Shown one piece after another: positions 25,301-35,906 of a DNA stretch of 64,000 nucleotides. The DNA is from Owenia fusiformis (taxonomy: Eukaryota; Annelida; Polychaeta; Sabellida; Oweniidae), in contig CAIIXF020000003.1 in assembly GCA_903813345.2 (NCBI GenBank), positions 21,776,931 through 21,840,930 of the forward strand, given 5' to 3'. The translations under genes and the position numbers were made by a program. The notes below the pieces were generated by a model. The model worked only from the letters and a program-made list of their open reading frames with translations, was not told where the DNA came from and made no database searches. Within the stretch, counting starts at the first letter, position 1; the number at the start of each line of letters is the position of its first letter.

Positions 25301-28300
25301 CACAAAGTAGAACTGATATTCGAAGATTATCATTCATCAAGAGGCTTAACATTTCTCCAGATTTGTGCCGATTTGAAAGAAATTATTGTCCCCCAGGGAG
25401 TATGCCCCCCCCCCTTCTTAACGGCCCTTACTGGCCCTGATTGTGTATAAGATAATAGGGGAAAGAGGTCACCATATAAATCAATGGAGAGTAGGACCAT
25501 AATGTGATAGGACCTCCTACCCTTTTACAGGCTCAACATTCGACAACATGAATATCATTTTGATTGATACATTCAACAGTCACACCTTCATTATTGTCTC
25601 TAATGTTTACATGTTTCTTATCATCCAGTGTGATTACCCTAGCAACCATAACGACGCGTCACCTGGAAACACCACTAAAAAGAAACAAACCTTTAATTAA
25701 AGAGCAACGAAATCCCCTTTCGGTTATTTTCCTAATTACACCGTCCATAAATCATGGTCTCGTTTGTATCATCAGCCCGTATTTTATGTGATTTATGGTC
25801 GTTATCTTTCGTACGATTCGAGATCAATTCATTGCCTGTCTTAAGGAGATAATAGAAAAGTCAGTCTTGCCTCTGGAATATTGAAATGAGGCTACAACAT
25901 TGGCATTGTCCATGTGCTGAATAACAAATAAGAAAAAATGAATGGAAAAGTAAAATGCCCCAATTTGTTCTCTCTGTACTTTATAATGTACCTTGGCAAT
26001 ATGTCACATTTCCTTAAGATATATGAATTCACCTCATAGAGCAAAATGATACTGAACAAAAAAGGATTGATAAACAAGTGGAAAACACACAGATGTACTT
26101 TGCCTTGCCAACACATTTTTACACTCTAGAAATTAGATTATTCCCAAGCAATTTATACACACAAGTGTACCAGGAGGAGAGATGAATTGATTTCATAAGA
26201 GGGGTCAAGATAAAAGTTGCTCAAGTCAACTCAACCCGAGTCATCTCATCTTCAAAAGCAATCTTACAAAAAAGAAACTAATTTAGATAAGTAGAGCTCA
26301 ATGGGGTCGGGTTCCTGGGAAATACTATACTTCAACCTGATTTATATGCATTAAGTTAAAGGATCGTGTATGTTATGTAATTCGTTCAACCGGTTTCGTA
26401 TCGATGCTTTTTCACAACATAACAGTATGTCACTTCTTAAAGAAGGTCAATTTTTTCAAACGATTTGCAAAACGAAAGGAATGTATAGTAAGATAGACAA
26501 ACGCCATTACGGACGTTTAATGTAATAATGACGATACACGTTGACAATTATTGACATTATTTCTTTATCGAATGGTAGTTATAGGCTTTTGCCTTATGGT
26601 TGTGGGACCTCTGCTCGAGAAGGAATTTTCAATATGGCCTCTCAATTCAAAATGGCCGCCATTATTCGTAAAAATACTGATAATTCAAATACTAGTCGAC
26701 GGATTTTGTTCAAATTTTATATGCTTATGAAGGACAAAGAAGCTTTGCTCAGGAAGAGATTTTCAAAATGGCAGCTAAATAAAATGGCCGCCATTTTTCG
26801 TAAAAGAACGTTATCTTTGAAAACTAAAATACTAATAGACGGATTTGGTTCAAATTTTATATGTTGTTACCTAGGGACAAAGGAACTCGGCTAAAGAAAA
26901 CATTTTCAAGATGGCCACTCAATTAAAAATGGCTGCCATTTTGAGTTAAAATGTAATATTTGATAACTCAAATACCACGTGCATTGGACGGACTTGGTTC
27001 AAACTTTTTATGCGGATGCCTAAGCACAAAGAAGCTCTGCTCAAAAAGAAATGTCAAGATGGTAGCTGAATTTCAAAATGCCATTTTCGTAAAAAACATA
27101 ATCTTTGATAATTTGAATTCCAGTGGATGGAGTTCGTTAAAATTTTATACGGTGATAACTTTTTATCAAATATATTTTGTCCTGTGGAATTTGCTACTCC
27201 GTGTAGTTGTTGCTACATCCTATACGTACTGTTTTGCGTTCTCTCTCATTTAACCAGGGAAGAAAAAATGGTTAATTGAACGCTATGATCGATCAACTTA
27301 TTCATTTTTGCTGCATCTAGATTGATGTAATTTGTTCACTTTTGTCCCTTCACGCAAGAATTAGCGGATTTGCATTGCAGATTGTGACAACGATGCAATA
27401 TCATAGTTTTTTGATCAGCATCAACCATCCCCGGGGATCAGTTGGTGAATAAAGGAATTAGAAGTAGGCGTCAAGACAGGTTGTTTGCAATATATGAGTG
27501 GGGAATAGATAAATGAGGGTCAGGATATGGGATGTTTTGGATAGTATGGGGTATATCCTGAGGGAAATAAAGATCTGAAACCTCACTTGTCCTTATATAT
27601 TGGAATTTGGAGTAGATAACAAAGGGTCTTCACACTTTATAAGATTGTTGAGTAGAAATTACAGGGTATCCACAATACAAGAATGCCGGATAATACTTTA
27701 GTCTGGCCTCGATATAGGATGATAATTAGACAATACAGGGTGCCCACAATATGAGGAGTAGATAAAACACGGTGTCCAAAAATGGAGAACAATTTACGAA
27801 GGAGAATAAGTATGCTAGTATATCTGGTTGTGCAGATCCTTGGATATTGATTGATCTGTTTGCCAAGTTGTCAATATATTTTTACAAAATTTTAAGAAAG
27901 TTTAATATTTTAGATTTTATTGTTTCTAGTAACATGCTCTGATACTATGGCTCAGAATTTGAAAAATATGAAAAACTTTAAATAGCCACCCTTAAACCCT
28001 TAACTTTTTCATAATTTGCCCCTGCGTCGTTTCAATTCATATTTCAGCGATGATTAGATTATTTGAATGTTATTATATGGTAAAACTACACTCGGCGGCA
28101 CACATATCCATTATCCATCGAATATCAAATTCAATTTAGGAAAAGAACATAAAATGAGGAATTAATTATCTAATAGGTATGATTAATCAATGATCTCGAT
28201 ATCTTTGAATAGTTATCCAATATCCACGGGTGAATATCTTATTATTCTGGATAATAACTCAAACTCATAAAAAGAACATAACGTGGTTTGCTGAAGCGTG

Positions 28301-31300
28301 GCAAACAAATCAAACTCGACTTATTGATATTCCTTTGGCGGATGGTTATACATATTCGACAGTTCGGCAAGTATGTTAAATCGCCGTTTTATCCCTGGAG
28401 AAGGTAGATCGATGTAAAAACAAACCCCATGTCATCCAGGTTGCTGAGAAATAGCAGTTTGGCAATTTATTCTTTATCATCTCATCTCCAAGGAACTGTA
28501 AAAAATGATTAGCTTTTTATGACCTTGCCTTTTTGCTCAGTATCAATTGCGAAAGGAATTTGTCACTGTTAAAACTGATCATTTATTTTGGATATTACCG
28601 TCTCTAATACTCTCGTAATCAGAACTTGACACACTGCGTTAATGGGGTCTTTTACAGTGTACATTATCTATCTTGTGCTGGCTTGGGTTGACCTGCAACG
28701 GATAGAGCCATTTTTCTTTTAAGGGGACCTTTAATTTTTCATCCAATATGCCATCACTTTACTTGAAGAATCCCAAAGCAGACAAAAATAGCAGCAGATC
28801 AGATATCAATCTTAGCTTGTATTCTTAGCTTGTATTGTTGCGAATGCAACTAACGGCTATCGGCTACTAGATTAGCCTATCAATTTGCAGTTGCTTTTAA
28901 TATTTAAATGGGTTTGACATCTAATTGCAATCAAACCGGTAGCCGGTAACCGCTATTTGCATTCGCGGATACAAGCTCACATTATAATGTTTAATGTATT
29001 TTTAGCTTTTCGAAAATGTCAAAGAAAATATTTGAATCTAAAGAGGATAAAAATCTATATTAGAATTATGTGTTTAATTTTTCATATGAAAAAAAGTTCT
29101 TCATCTTCGGTTCCAACTACAGTTGAACGAAAATACGTTTCAAAGTGTAATCGTGCATGGAAACACATACTTCATCGATTTACAAAGTTGCTAGGTTAAT
29201 TACTCAGATGCGAGTAGATTGTTACCAGTTTCGCCACCAGGTGGCTGATTCGGGGGAAATAACATGGCAGGGTACTACAAAATTCCCTTAAACTTGAATA
29301 TTCAGCAGTTTTAGTGGTTCACATTTCATATTACCCTTATGTATCTTATAGTTATACAAATTAAAATATGTCCAGTAAAAGAAAATATTATCTGCCCAAC
29401 ACAAGAAGAGATATTTCCATTTTTGTGATTTTACAACATGGGGGCTATGGGGAATCTCCCCGACCTAGAAGTCACATTTTCAAAGAAAATTAAATTTTCA
29501 AAGTTGATAAACTCTTTTCAAAACCATATTTCTAGATGTGATTTTACATGTAGCTTCCAAATATGACATCAGTTTGACTGAATTTTGAAATTTTAATGAC
29601 GTAAATCAAGATTATTTCTACTCGCATCTAGGATATTGTCTCAATATCTTTTTTGCTGTTACTGTGAGAGTCACAATATCTCTTATACCGTCATACTAAC
29701 TGTAATAGTAGTCAATATTTCTCATGCCGTCTTACTGTAAGTGTCTCAATTTATACCATGCCGTCCTACTGATATTGTCCGTTAATATCTTCATTGCCGG
29801 TATCTTTGAGGGTCACTCTTATTCCGTCATATTGATAGTACTCAATATTTCTCTTGCCACCCGACTGAAAAAAACGTCCTACGTAGTACTCAATATTTCC
29901 CACGCCGTCCTGCTGTTCAACTTATATTATGCCTCGATATCTTTCATGCCGTCTCACTGTCTTTCAAAGTCTGAAACATGACTTATCTTTTTTCCTTTTC
30001 AGGATAACTAATACGTTGACGTCATATTACCGTATTTACGGTATTGGACATACAGTTTAGAGCAATTACCATTATTGTTATTAAATGACTTTTTACAATA
30101 CAACTGCGTGGAGATGTTAATGAATAAACCTGACGATTGTAACAATTTGTTTGCTAATAAGTAGGAAGCCATGTTTTGTGTCAGCAAGTAGCTCCTGATG
30201 GAACCCTATGAGTCGACGTCAAAACTTTATATTAATGATTATTGTGTAACAGATCTAATGTTTTCACAATGATTTGATTGTTTGGCATTTATACCATAAA
30301 TCCTGTCTGGATCCTTTTTCAACTATAAAAACGGAACTGAAGCGCTACAAAACAAACGTGTAACAAATCGTATATAGGAGAAACCTCAAGACGTTTGAAA
30401 GTTAGAATTGAAGAACATAAGATAGAATCGAAGCAGATTCGAGGGACAATTCACGTTACACGCGCCAAGCAAAAGAAAATATGAGAGGGGTGGTGACTAA
30501 ATTAGCCATTATACGGACCACGTCCTTCAGAATAATTGTCCAAATTTCCGCCAATTTATAGTTCCCTTGATCCCTGTTCATATTATTATCGTTCTTCTTT
30601 ATAAAAATAGATTCTTTAATCCATCTTTCAAGTCTCTCATTGTTATTGTCCAAAACTGTAGTATTGTTCCAGTCCATTACACAATTATTCTGAAGGACGT
30701 GGTCCGTAATGGCTAATTTAGTCGCTTGGTGCGTGTAACGTGAATTGTATCTCGAATCTTCTATCTTATGTTCTTCAATTCTAACTTTCAAAGGTCTTGA
30801 GGTTTCTCTTATATACGATTTGTTACACGTTTTGCAAGGTACCTCATAAATGACTCCTGATTTATCATTAATGTCTATTTTGTCTTTAGGGTGGACTAAC
30901 ATATTTTTCAGAGTCATGTAGGGTTTCACTGCTGCTTTAATTTCATGTTCTATAAAAATTCTCTGGAGTTTCTCCGTCGCACCTTTGAAATACGGTAACA
31001 CTACAGTTCCTAACGGCTTTTCCTCTTCATCTTGATTGACCCTACGTTTTACATTTTTCATTGTTTAGGAAACGGTCCATTGGGCATGGGGATATCCACA
31101 ATTTCCCAACGCCTTTTTGATATGTTCAATTTCAAATAAAGGTTGTGAAAAGAAGAAAAAATAGTTTTGTGATTTAATAATCCAACCTGAAGAACACGTT
31201 TTAGGATATTGTAACCGTTGTAACTCATCTATTTTCTTTTTTTTGTGATTCCAGATGGTAAGAACGCCGCAACTCAACTTGATTGTAAGTTTATAGAGAC

Positions 31301-31490
31301 TTCAGCCACCCTTAACCATCAAGTGGACGACCTGCTGGTAGGGATCCTCTCCCAGATCAGACTATTCAAGAAAGGTGGGGACAGCCACCATAAACACGCC
31401 AAGGCAATGAACCCAAAAGGAGCCCTCACAAAATTTTTACAAAAGCACAATGTCGTCACTAAGTCATGCGACAATTTATTAGTAAAATGA
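19311..31490 (+). CDS. RGK-family (Rad/Gem/Rem-like) small GTPase, 3' three exons
   Basis: Exons 19311-19393, 20890-21073 and 31255-31490 join in frame (phases 0 and 1) with consensus GTAAG/GTAAC donors and CAG acceptors. The product has the second half of a Ras-like fold: a strand pair where switch II would be, then DAYVIVYSVADKSSF, the G4 motif NKSD and the G5-like ETSA. It ends with a basic tail finishing KSCDNLLVK, closely resembling the KSCHDL-type C-terminus of RGK proteins. RGK GTPases bind calmodulin and calcium-channel beta subunits and damp voltage-gated Ca current; that role is family knowledge. As in other RGKs the DxxG (G3) motif is absent: the exon ends FFVLPSNE. There is no C-terminal CaaX box. 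The P-loop exon and start are not in the region I could read. Intron 2 is 10.2 kb and full of transposons. Confidence 0.9.
19452..19601. repeat. inverted repeat GAACGTGAACGTT in RGK intron 1
   Basis: GAACGTGAACGTT (19452-19464) and AACGTTCACGTTC (19589-19601) are perfect inverted 13-mers bounding 150 bp. It may be a small MITE; no target duplication seen. Confidence 0.55.
20890..21073 (+). CDS. RGK GTPase exon B (G4 NKSD)
   Basis: 184 bp, acceptor GTTATTTCAG, donor GAAG|GTAACG. Encodes the core strand AYVIVYSVADKSSF, the helix with KFIRKHI, the strand MPIIIVGNKSD with the guanine-specificity NKxD motif, then IVRQRQITPE. Starts in phase 0 and ends in phase 1, matching both neighbours. Confidence 0.92.
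21178..21245 (+). repeat. 68-bp conserved short repeat, copy 1
   Basis: Starts CATCCTTGCTGCAAGGG and ends CTTTGAAGAAGGATG; the outer CATCCTT/AAGGATG are inverted. It matches 52144-52211 over all 68 bases with three mismatches and no gap. It lies about 100 bp after RGK exon B. Confidence 0.88.
21333..24461. mobile_element. TIR element pair (TCACACCAAACTAGTTCT ends), split by a LINE
   Basis: The outer ends CTATCACACCAAACTAGTTCT (21333-21353) and its exact inverse (24441-24461) form a 21-bp TIR; TA at both edges is compatible with a TA target site. A second left-end-like sequence lies at about 21722-21760, followed by the same CTGTGTGCGAACGG tract as at 21380, so two related copies abut. The segments are rich in GAACG words. 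If the LINE at 21794-24113 is removed, the flanks rejoin to a sequence that parallels the first copy, which confirms the nesting. No transposase frame seen. A G17 run follows at 24461-24477. Confidence 0.75.
21794..24113 (+). mobile_element. 5'-truncated non-LTR retrotransposon (LINE) with intact reverse transcriptase frame
   Basis: An uninterrupted frame runs to 23862; the first eight codons from 21769 belong to the host sequence. Counting from 21769, reverse transcriptase motifs occur in order: GPDG near residue 85, NYRPISLL near 141, FLDISAAFD near 211, SVPQGSILGPLMF near 272 and the catalytic YADD at 302-305. A C-x-C-x7-H-x4-C zinc-binding motif follows at 617-632. This is a jockey/CR1-group layout. 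The endonuclease and ORF1 are missing, so the copy is 5'-truncated and not autonomous. A 250-bp 3' UTR ends AATAAATATGAAAGATG then an A-rich tail. It is flanked by a perfect 13-bp target duplication, AATAAACGTAGCT (21781-21793 and 24114-24126). The open frame and perfect duplication indicate a young insertion. Confidence 0.95.
24541..24572. repeat. solo end of a Tc1-like TIR family
   Basis: CCGGTTTCCAAAC followed by GGAGGGGAGTGTA is the inverse of the left end of the element at 44600-44782. No partner end was found nearby, so this is a lone terminal repeat or a decayed copy. Confidence 0.55.
24777..24844 (+). repeat. tRNA-like sequence (SINE head or tRNA pseudogene)
   Basis: Contains a Pol III A box (TAGCTCAGTAGGG, 24784-24796) and B box (GGCTCGATTCC, 24824-24834) at tRNA spacing. 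T-stem pairs are partly kept (TGGG/CCCA). The acceptor stem GCCTTTA/ACAGGGC pairs only in its outer part, so it is unlikely to be a working tRNA gene. Probably the head of a tRNA-derived SINE; no clear tail was defined. Confidence 0.7.
25367..25530 (-). mobile_element. CCGGTGTAAAAG-ended MITE, copy 2 (inverted)
   Basis: Reverse-orientation copy of the family at 8484 and 48146: GAAAGAAATTAT, then TTCTTAACGGCCCTTACTGG, then GTCACCATATAAATCAATGG, ending TAGGACCTCCTACCCTTTTA. Terminal repeats are degraded. It lies in RGK intron 2. Confidence 0.85.
25531..26620. other. RGK intron 2, nothing recognised
   Basis: No additional element or exon could be supported in this part of the intron. Confidence 0.45.
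26625..27150. repeat. degenerate ~140-bp tandem repeat with AAATGGCCGCCATTT palindrome
   Basis: About four diverged units spaced 134-147 bp. Landmarks per unit: (C)AA(A/G)ATGGC…, then AAAATGGC(C/T)GCCATTTT, then GGATTTGGTTCAAATTTTAT, then GACAAAGAAGCT. The AAATGGCCGCCATTT core is a palindrome resembling paired YY1-type motifs; function unknown. The 117- and 97-codon plus-strand frames here are repeat artefacts. Confidence 0.75.
27420..27810. repeat. degenerate short tandem repeat
   Basis: Loosely repeated words such as GAGTAGATAA, ACAGGGT(A/G)(T/C)CCACAATA and GGATA recur every 40-60 bp. Very diverged; boundaries approximate. Confidence 0.4.
28827..28977. mobile_element. 151-bp palindromic MITE
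   Basis: AGCTTGTATTGTTGCGAATGC (28827-28847) pairs with GCATTCGCGGATACAAGCT at the right end. The arms continue imperfectly through GGCTATCGGCTAC and GTAGCCGG. No coding potential; in RGK intron 2. Confidence 0.75.
29206..29629. mobile_element. 424-bp element with AGATGCGAGTAGA ends
   Basis: AGATGCGAGTAGA (29206-29218) and TCTACTCGCATCT (29617-29629) are perfect inverted 13-mers. No internal frame or second copy, and no clear target duplication. Confidence 0.6.
29630..29965. repeat. degenerate ~45-bp tandem repeat
   Basis: Seven or so diverged units of the form CTCAATATTTCTCATGCCGTC(C/T)TACTG. The 85-codon plus-strand frame across it is a repeat artefact. Confidence 0.7.
30351..30541 (+). 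mobile_element. Penelope-like element fragment, plus-strand copy
   Basis: In frame it reads TCNKSYIGETSRRLKVRIEE then HKIE, the GIY-YIG endonuclease region of a Penelope-like retroelement. After a rearranged stretch it reads TKLAI and DHVLQNNC. It points toward the minus-strand copy that starts at about 30541, so the 3' ends meet. Broken by indels. Confidence 0.75.
30541..31145 (-). mobile_element. Penelope-like element fragment, minus-strand copy (GIY-YIG domain)
   Basis: Reading from 31145 down: EIEHIKKALGNCGYP, an in-frame stop, then VVLPYFKGATEKL, LVHPKDKI, GVIYEVPCKTC, YIRETSRPLKVRIEEHK, ITDHVLQNNC and finally MNRDQGNYKLAEIW. This order is characteristic of the C-terminal part of Penelope-like elements, where a GIY-YIG nuclease follows the reverse transcriptase. 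The reverse transcriptase is missing. The usual Gly in YIGET is Arg here, while the neighbouring plus-strand copy keeps Gly. It ends about 110 bp before RGK exon C. The frame continues to 30456 only by reading into the inverted copy. Confidence 0.88.
31255..31490 (+). CDS. RGK GTPase terminal exon C
   Basis: Acceptor TTTTTTTTGTGATTCCAG; begins with two bases of a split Asp codon. Encodes DGKNAATQLDCKFIETSATL (G5-like ETSA), the last Ras-fold helix (DDLLVGILSQIRLF), a basic linker and the RGK-like end KSCDNLLVK, then TGA at 31488-31490. Confidence 0.93.
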
Positions 31491-33473
31491 AACGTTTCTT
31501 ATTCCTATACTTTCATACTTGGCGATGTGTATTGATCAATATCATACTTGATATTCGGGGTTTTAGAAATTAATGACATTTGAACAAGTCCACCAGGAAT
31601 CTTCTTCGATAGTTCGTCCATCCATATCAATATGAGACGCGATGATGATGATGATCCCTTAGGGAAGGGACATCTGTGGATATTTCCGAACGGTTAGCTA
31701 ACATAACAATACGAAATAGATAAATAAGTATCATGCATATAGGAAAAGTTACATCGAAAAATCTTCGTCATCTCCAACCGATTCGTCATCTCCGACCGAT
31801 CACAAAGATGTCAATCATGTATTTGATACTATCAATTGCAGCCAAAAGAACAAAAATACCGATCTGAGTTGATCTAGTCGACAGTATCCAAGTTTTCCAA
31901 CACAGAGGATTCAATTAATTCAATTGGATTATAAATCACACAGATTGTAAAATACAAAAAGCAAGTATATAATTGATCAGATGAAATTATACAGATCAGC
32001 TCTGGATGTTTTTAATCAGGACATCAATCCTCGTAACCCGCCAGATAATACACTATTTTAATCTGTTATCGTTGTTTGTACCAGTGTGCTAAGTGAAGGT
32101 GTTTACGGTATGAGCTATGGAGACTTAGATAACCATGTTAAACAACACAATATAAATAAATTTAATTGTTTTAGTATTAGGTTTATACCCTAGTTTTGTC
32201 TAAATGTAATTCAAAGAGAGAATCGCAATCTCTCTTAAATATAGTTGAACATACCTCGTAGAGACATCGTGAACAATTGGAATTTGAAAAAATGTTTCTA
32301 ACAATGAAACTACATGAATGGAAAAGTCGTCATGCTGCAAAACATATTTTATTGATGCAATTTTGTAACCATTGCAAATAGTCGTTAGACTGACAAGTGA
32401 TCGAAAACAGGTGTACGAGGGTTGACCACAAACATTAACGTTTGAAACATGTATTTCCCGAATTGCCGCTCTGAGCTTTTATCTTTTATGTGAAATATGT
32501 CATGAAGGAGAGGAATCAAATCCCTTAAGAGCAGTGGTCCAATGTTTTATTATTCTAGTGATTTTTGGTCAACTCAGAAAGCATTGCCTCTTTTATTACA
32601 AACATTCAGAACTTTTTGACAAGCCTCGTACAAATGGAATTAATAGCTAGGAAGTCTAGAAATGGGTGCTTAATATTCACAGCTGTTGCATTTCATAGAT
32701 GTTTCTGTACATTTTCAGAATATCTGGGTTTATATTATGAGCATGTACCTGCATAAAATGAAAAATTATTTGAATACGAGAATAAAATGACGAATCGTTT
32801 ATTAGTTCCGACACTTCAGGTCTAATGCAAATAGGCATTGAAACTGACTAATTAGAACGCTGATCAGCATCTAAAGATCCACTACAGTAGCCAATGTATT
32901 ATGGGTCTATCCATGGGTTTTCAACTAGCCCATGGTCTACCCAAACCATGCATTTTAGATTTTTATATATATTAATTCGCTTTTATAAGAATTTAGGACT
33001 CTTTCTCTTATTTATAACATGTTACATATTCTTTTCATTTTAAAATAAATAAATATTAACACAGTGGTAGTCAGTAGTCGTGTTCTCTCGTTGAGTAGCA
33101 GTGAAATTAGCTGGGAAATCATTCTTAAAATAAAAGACACTAACATGTATGAACTGACAACGTAAATCATTTTAATGTCGTAATTTACGACAGTCTATAT
33201 TGACATATAGACTCAAGATAGAGATCAATCTATTGAATTATCAGCATTGTCTATTCAGCGTGCGTTGGGTGCGACCCCTCATTCTGAGTCAATCCCTGGG
33301 GATGTTTTGAATGGGGCTGAGGAGAAGGAGAGAAGCTAGGCTTCAAGTGGTTATGTTGATGCAGACGCACTTCCTTGGGAATATCTGGGGATACCCCTTG
33401 GTATTCAGCTAATTATAATGCAATATTTAGTAATATACATGTCATACATGTACGTTTATTAAATTCATAAGCT
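31491..33473. other. RGK 3' flank, nothing else recognised
   Basis: Likely begins with the RGK 3' UTR; AATAAA words occur near 32150. A short GAT microsatellite lies at about 31640. No further gene or element could be supported. Confidence 0.45.
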
Positions 33474-33718
33474 TTATCTTGTAAATAATATTTCCTCAGT
33501 GAGACCAATTAAATTATGAATATGTACAATGTGTAAACAACCTCTTGTATTTATATATAAAATGAAACAATAAAACGTCGTTGAATACTGGATGTAACAT
33601 TTTGTTCCAATTGCATCTATCACAGCAATTCCAAGTCTTTTTGCCCCATAGGTGTCACTACAATAGCCGGTGTAGGCGCACTTGCAGACGACTTCTCGGT
33701 AGGCTTTGGCGGGTTTTC
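33474..33718 (-). CDS. possible terminal exon, unknown cysteine-containing protein
   Basis: A good acceptor (GGTCCTTTCAG|GA) precedes an open segment of 81 codons plus two bases, ending in a stop at 33474. The first third is less AT-rich than its surroundings and reads KPAKAYREVVCKCAYTGYC then SDTYGAKRLGIAVIDAIG; the rest is more AT-rich and hydrophobic. No family recognised. No partner exon found upstream. It could be a chance frame. Confidence 0.3.
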
Positions 33719-34173
33719 CTGAAAGGACCAAGCATGTTATTTTATACAACAAAATCATTACAACTAGCTGCGAGGAAAATAATTATGTGCCCATCAGTGG
33801 GGTATCATTTCATAACAATTTCCGGCAAATTGCAGTCTAAATTACAGTTATTCTGTTTTTTCTTTGTTTTGTGGAAATAACCATTGGTAAAAAAAACTAA
33901 TATTGCCTTCGGCTAAGATAATACAAGTTATACTAGTTACATTGCAAGGAGAATTATGAATGGAATACTAAGTGTATCGACGGCAAATATAACTTTTCTT
34001 TCATATTAATTGATTCAGTTTTCTCGAAACGAATTTTCATTTCTCTTCATACTAAACTATCAGATCAAATTGAAAAATAGCTCTGGGGATAAAGGCAAAG
34101 CGAGCAACTCGTAATACAGCTCGTGTTTAAGTGCAAGAAGGTGATATTCACATTGAAGAGTACACACAATGAC

Positions 34174-34312
34174 AATAGGGAGTTTAAGCTTACGATGTTT
34201 TTTTACAACCTAAACGTGAACGGGAAATATTTAAACGATGCATTTGTATTGGCGATTGGTCATACGTATAGGTTGACGTTTAGATTTTATATGCAAGCTT
34301 AAACTCCCTATT
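34174..34312. mobile_element. 139-bp MITE with AATAGGGAGTTTAAGCTT ends
   Basis: An 18-bp perfect inverted repeat (34174-34191 and 34295-34312). If the element is counted from GGGAG, both ends are flanked by TA, consistent with a Tc1/mariner-type MITE. Confidence 0.8.
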
Positions 34313-35429
34313 AAGATAAAAATAACGTACAAATACATATTCAAGCCACACGGCACGTCGGAATCTCCACCTAATACATGAAGAACATCGAAAGATACCA
34401 ATGCCCAAATATTGTTATGCTACTATGACATTCCAACACACTACTTGGGAATGTTTGAGTCTTTCATAATTACGATGATTTCATAGAAACTTTTATATTT
34501 TACATACTTCAATTCGAAATCAGTGACCTTTCAGTACTTTAGTGTTACAGATATGAGATCGGAGACAATGCAATATATTATACTTAGGACCCGGAGAACG
34601 ATATCTAGATATGGAACGAACAGGATATTTAAATTGATGTTTTATGATGTTTCACAAGATTCCAGAAGAATTGAAACGATTCTACACACATGATGAGTGA
34701 TAATATATTTCCTCTGATATCTTAAAAGGGGGTTCTAATAGGGTGAACAAATTGACTACGCATCGAGGCACATGTAATAAAACCTTGTAATGACATCCTT
34801 GTTACATGTAATGACATCTATACATTCATTCAGATCATTCTCTTTTATAGATTATCGTATTCTAAAGTTCGATATGGAAATATAAAGGGACACATGAATT
34901 TAATAATTTTATCGTAATGACACATAAGAATAGGCCGTTCCGAAAAGTACATTTGTTAAGATTTTTGACGTTAGTTGACTTCACGATGTAGGAGACATCT
35001 ATTCATAAGGAAAATTGGTGGAAAAACAAAACAATCAAATGTGCATACACAGTACATCTCATCCGAGGTTGAATCTACAATATATACGTCACAATCAAGC
35101 AATGGATTCTAACCTGTATCTTTATGTCTGAGCATTTCGTTCGGTGCTCAATGAACGAAACTGCCCTGTCAACTCCTTAGTGGCTTCTTCTGCAATAAAT
35201 CGCAACACAAGCTCAAATAAGCAACACATAAAAGCTAATGCAAGATGAGTATAATCGGAAATAAAAATATGGGAATAGCCCATAATGCTACCAACAAAAG
35301 CATACATGCAATGTGAGGCGTTTTGGAAAATTCTTAATTCACACATTTCTAAAATGAAGCTGTAAATTAATATTCAATCAAAAGCACACACTGATATTTG
35401 TTATTCCTTATAGTAAATTGAAAATAATC
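34313..35429. other. intergenic, nothing recognised
   Basis: A minus-strand frame at 35122-35346 begins near an acceptor-like CATTTTAG and is hydrophobic, but has no recognisable family and no usable donor. Nothing is supported. Confidence 0.4.
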
Positions 35430-35435
35430 TTTATT
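35430..35435 (-). terminator. candidate poly(A) signal of the membrane-protein gene
   Basis: TTTATT on the plus strand is AATAAA on the minus strand, about 470 bp after the stop codon at 35907. Confidence 0.4.
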
Positions 35436-35906
35436 CATTCAAATATTTTTAACATTTTTGGCACCGATATGCAATCTGTAAGCAGGTCCATGGTGACCTA
35501 AATACAATTTAGTAAAGCAAAGCAAAGCATTAGGGTAGACTCATTGAGGTCATTGTCAAGGTCAAACATGAAAATGACTCCAATTAGAGTTGTTTTACAC
35601 TTTTGTCTGTACGAGACCTTAGACCAGCACAAAAATAACGAGACAATATTTAACAAATCATTTTAGCTAGATATTGGAAAGCCATGCATGCATGACCACA
35701 AAAGGTTTTCTGCCTGAAAATATCTTGCAAATAATTGGACTTAGATATTATCGCATGATCATTTAATACATGGTAGTATTTTCCCGGTGTTCAAGGCGTA
35801 TGTACAGACACGTAGTGTAACCACCCCACTGGAAGCAATACAACGCCCTTTATGAAGCGTCACCATTCAATTGGAAGCAATGCATTTAAGCAACTTTAAA
35901 CAACGT

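Noticed and set aside
30456-31061. 201-codon minus-strand frame as a host gene
   Set aside because: It is the GIY-YIG part of a Penelope-like element, and its last residues read into an inverted copy.
35122-35346. Hydrophobic 74-codon minus-strand frame near an acceptor-like site
   Set aside because: No donor before the stop, no family resemblance and no partner exon.
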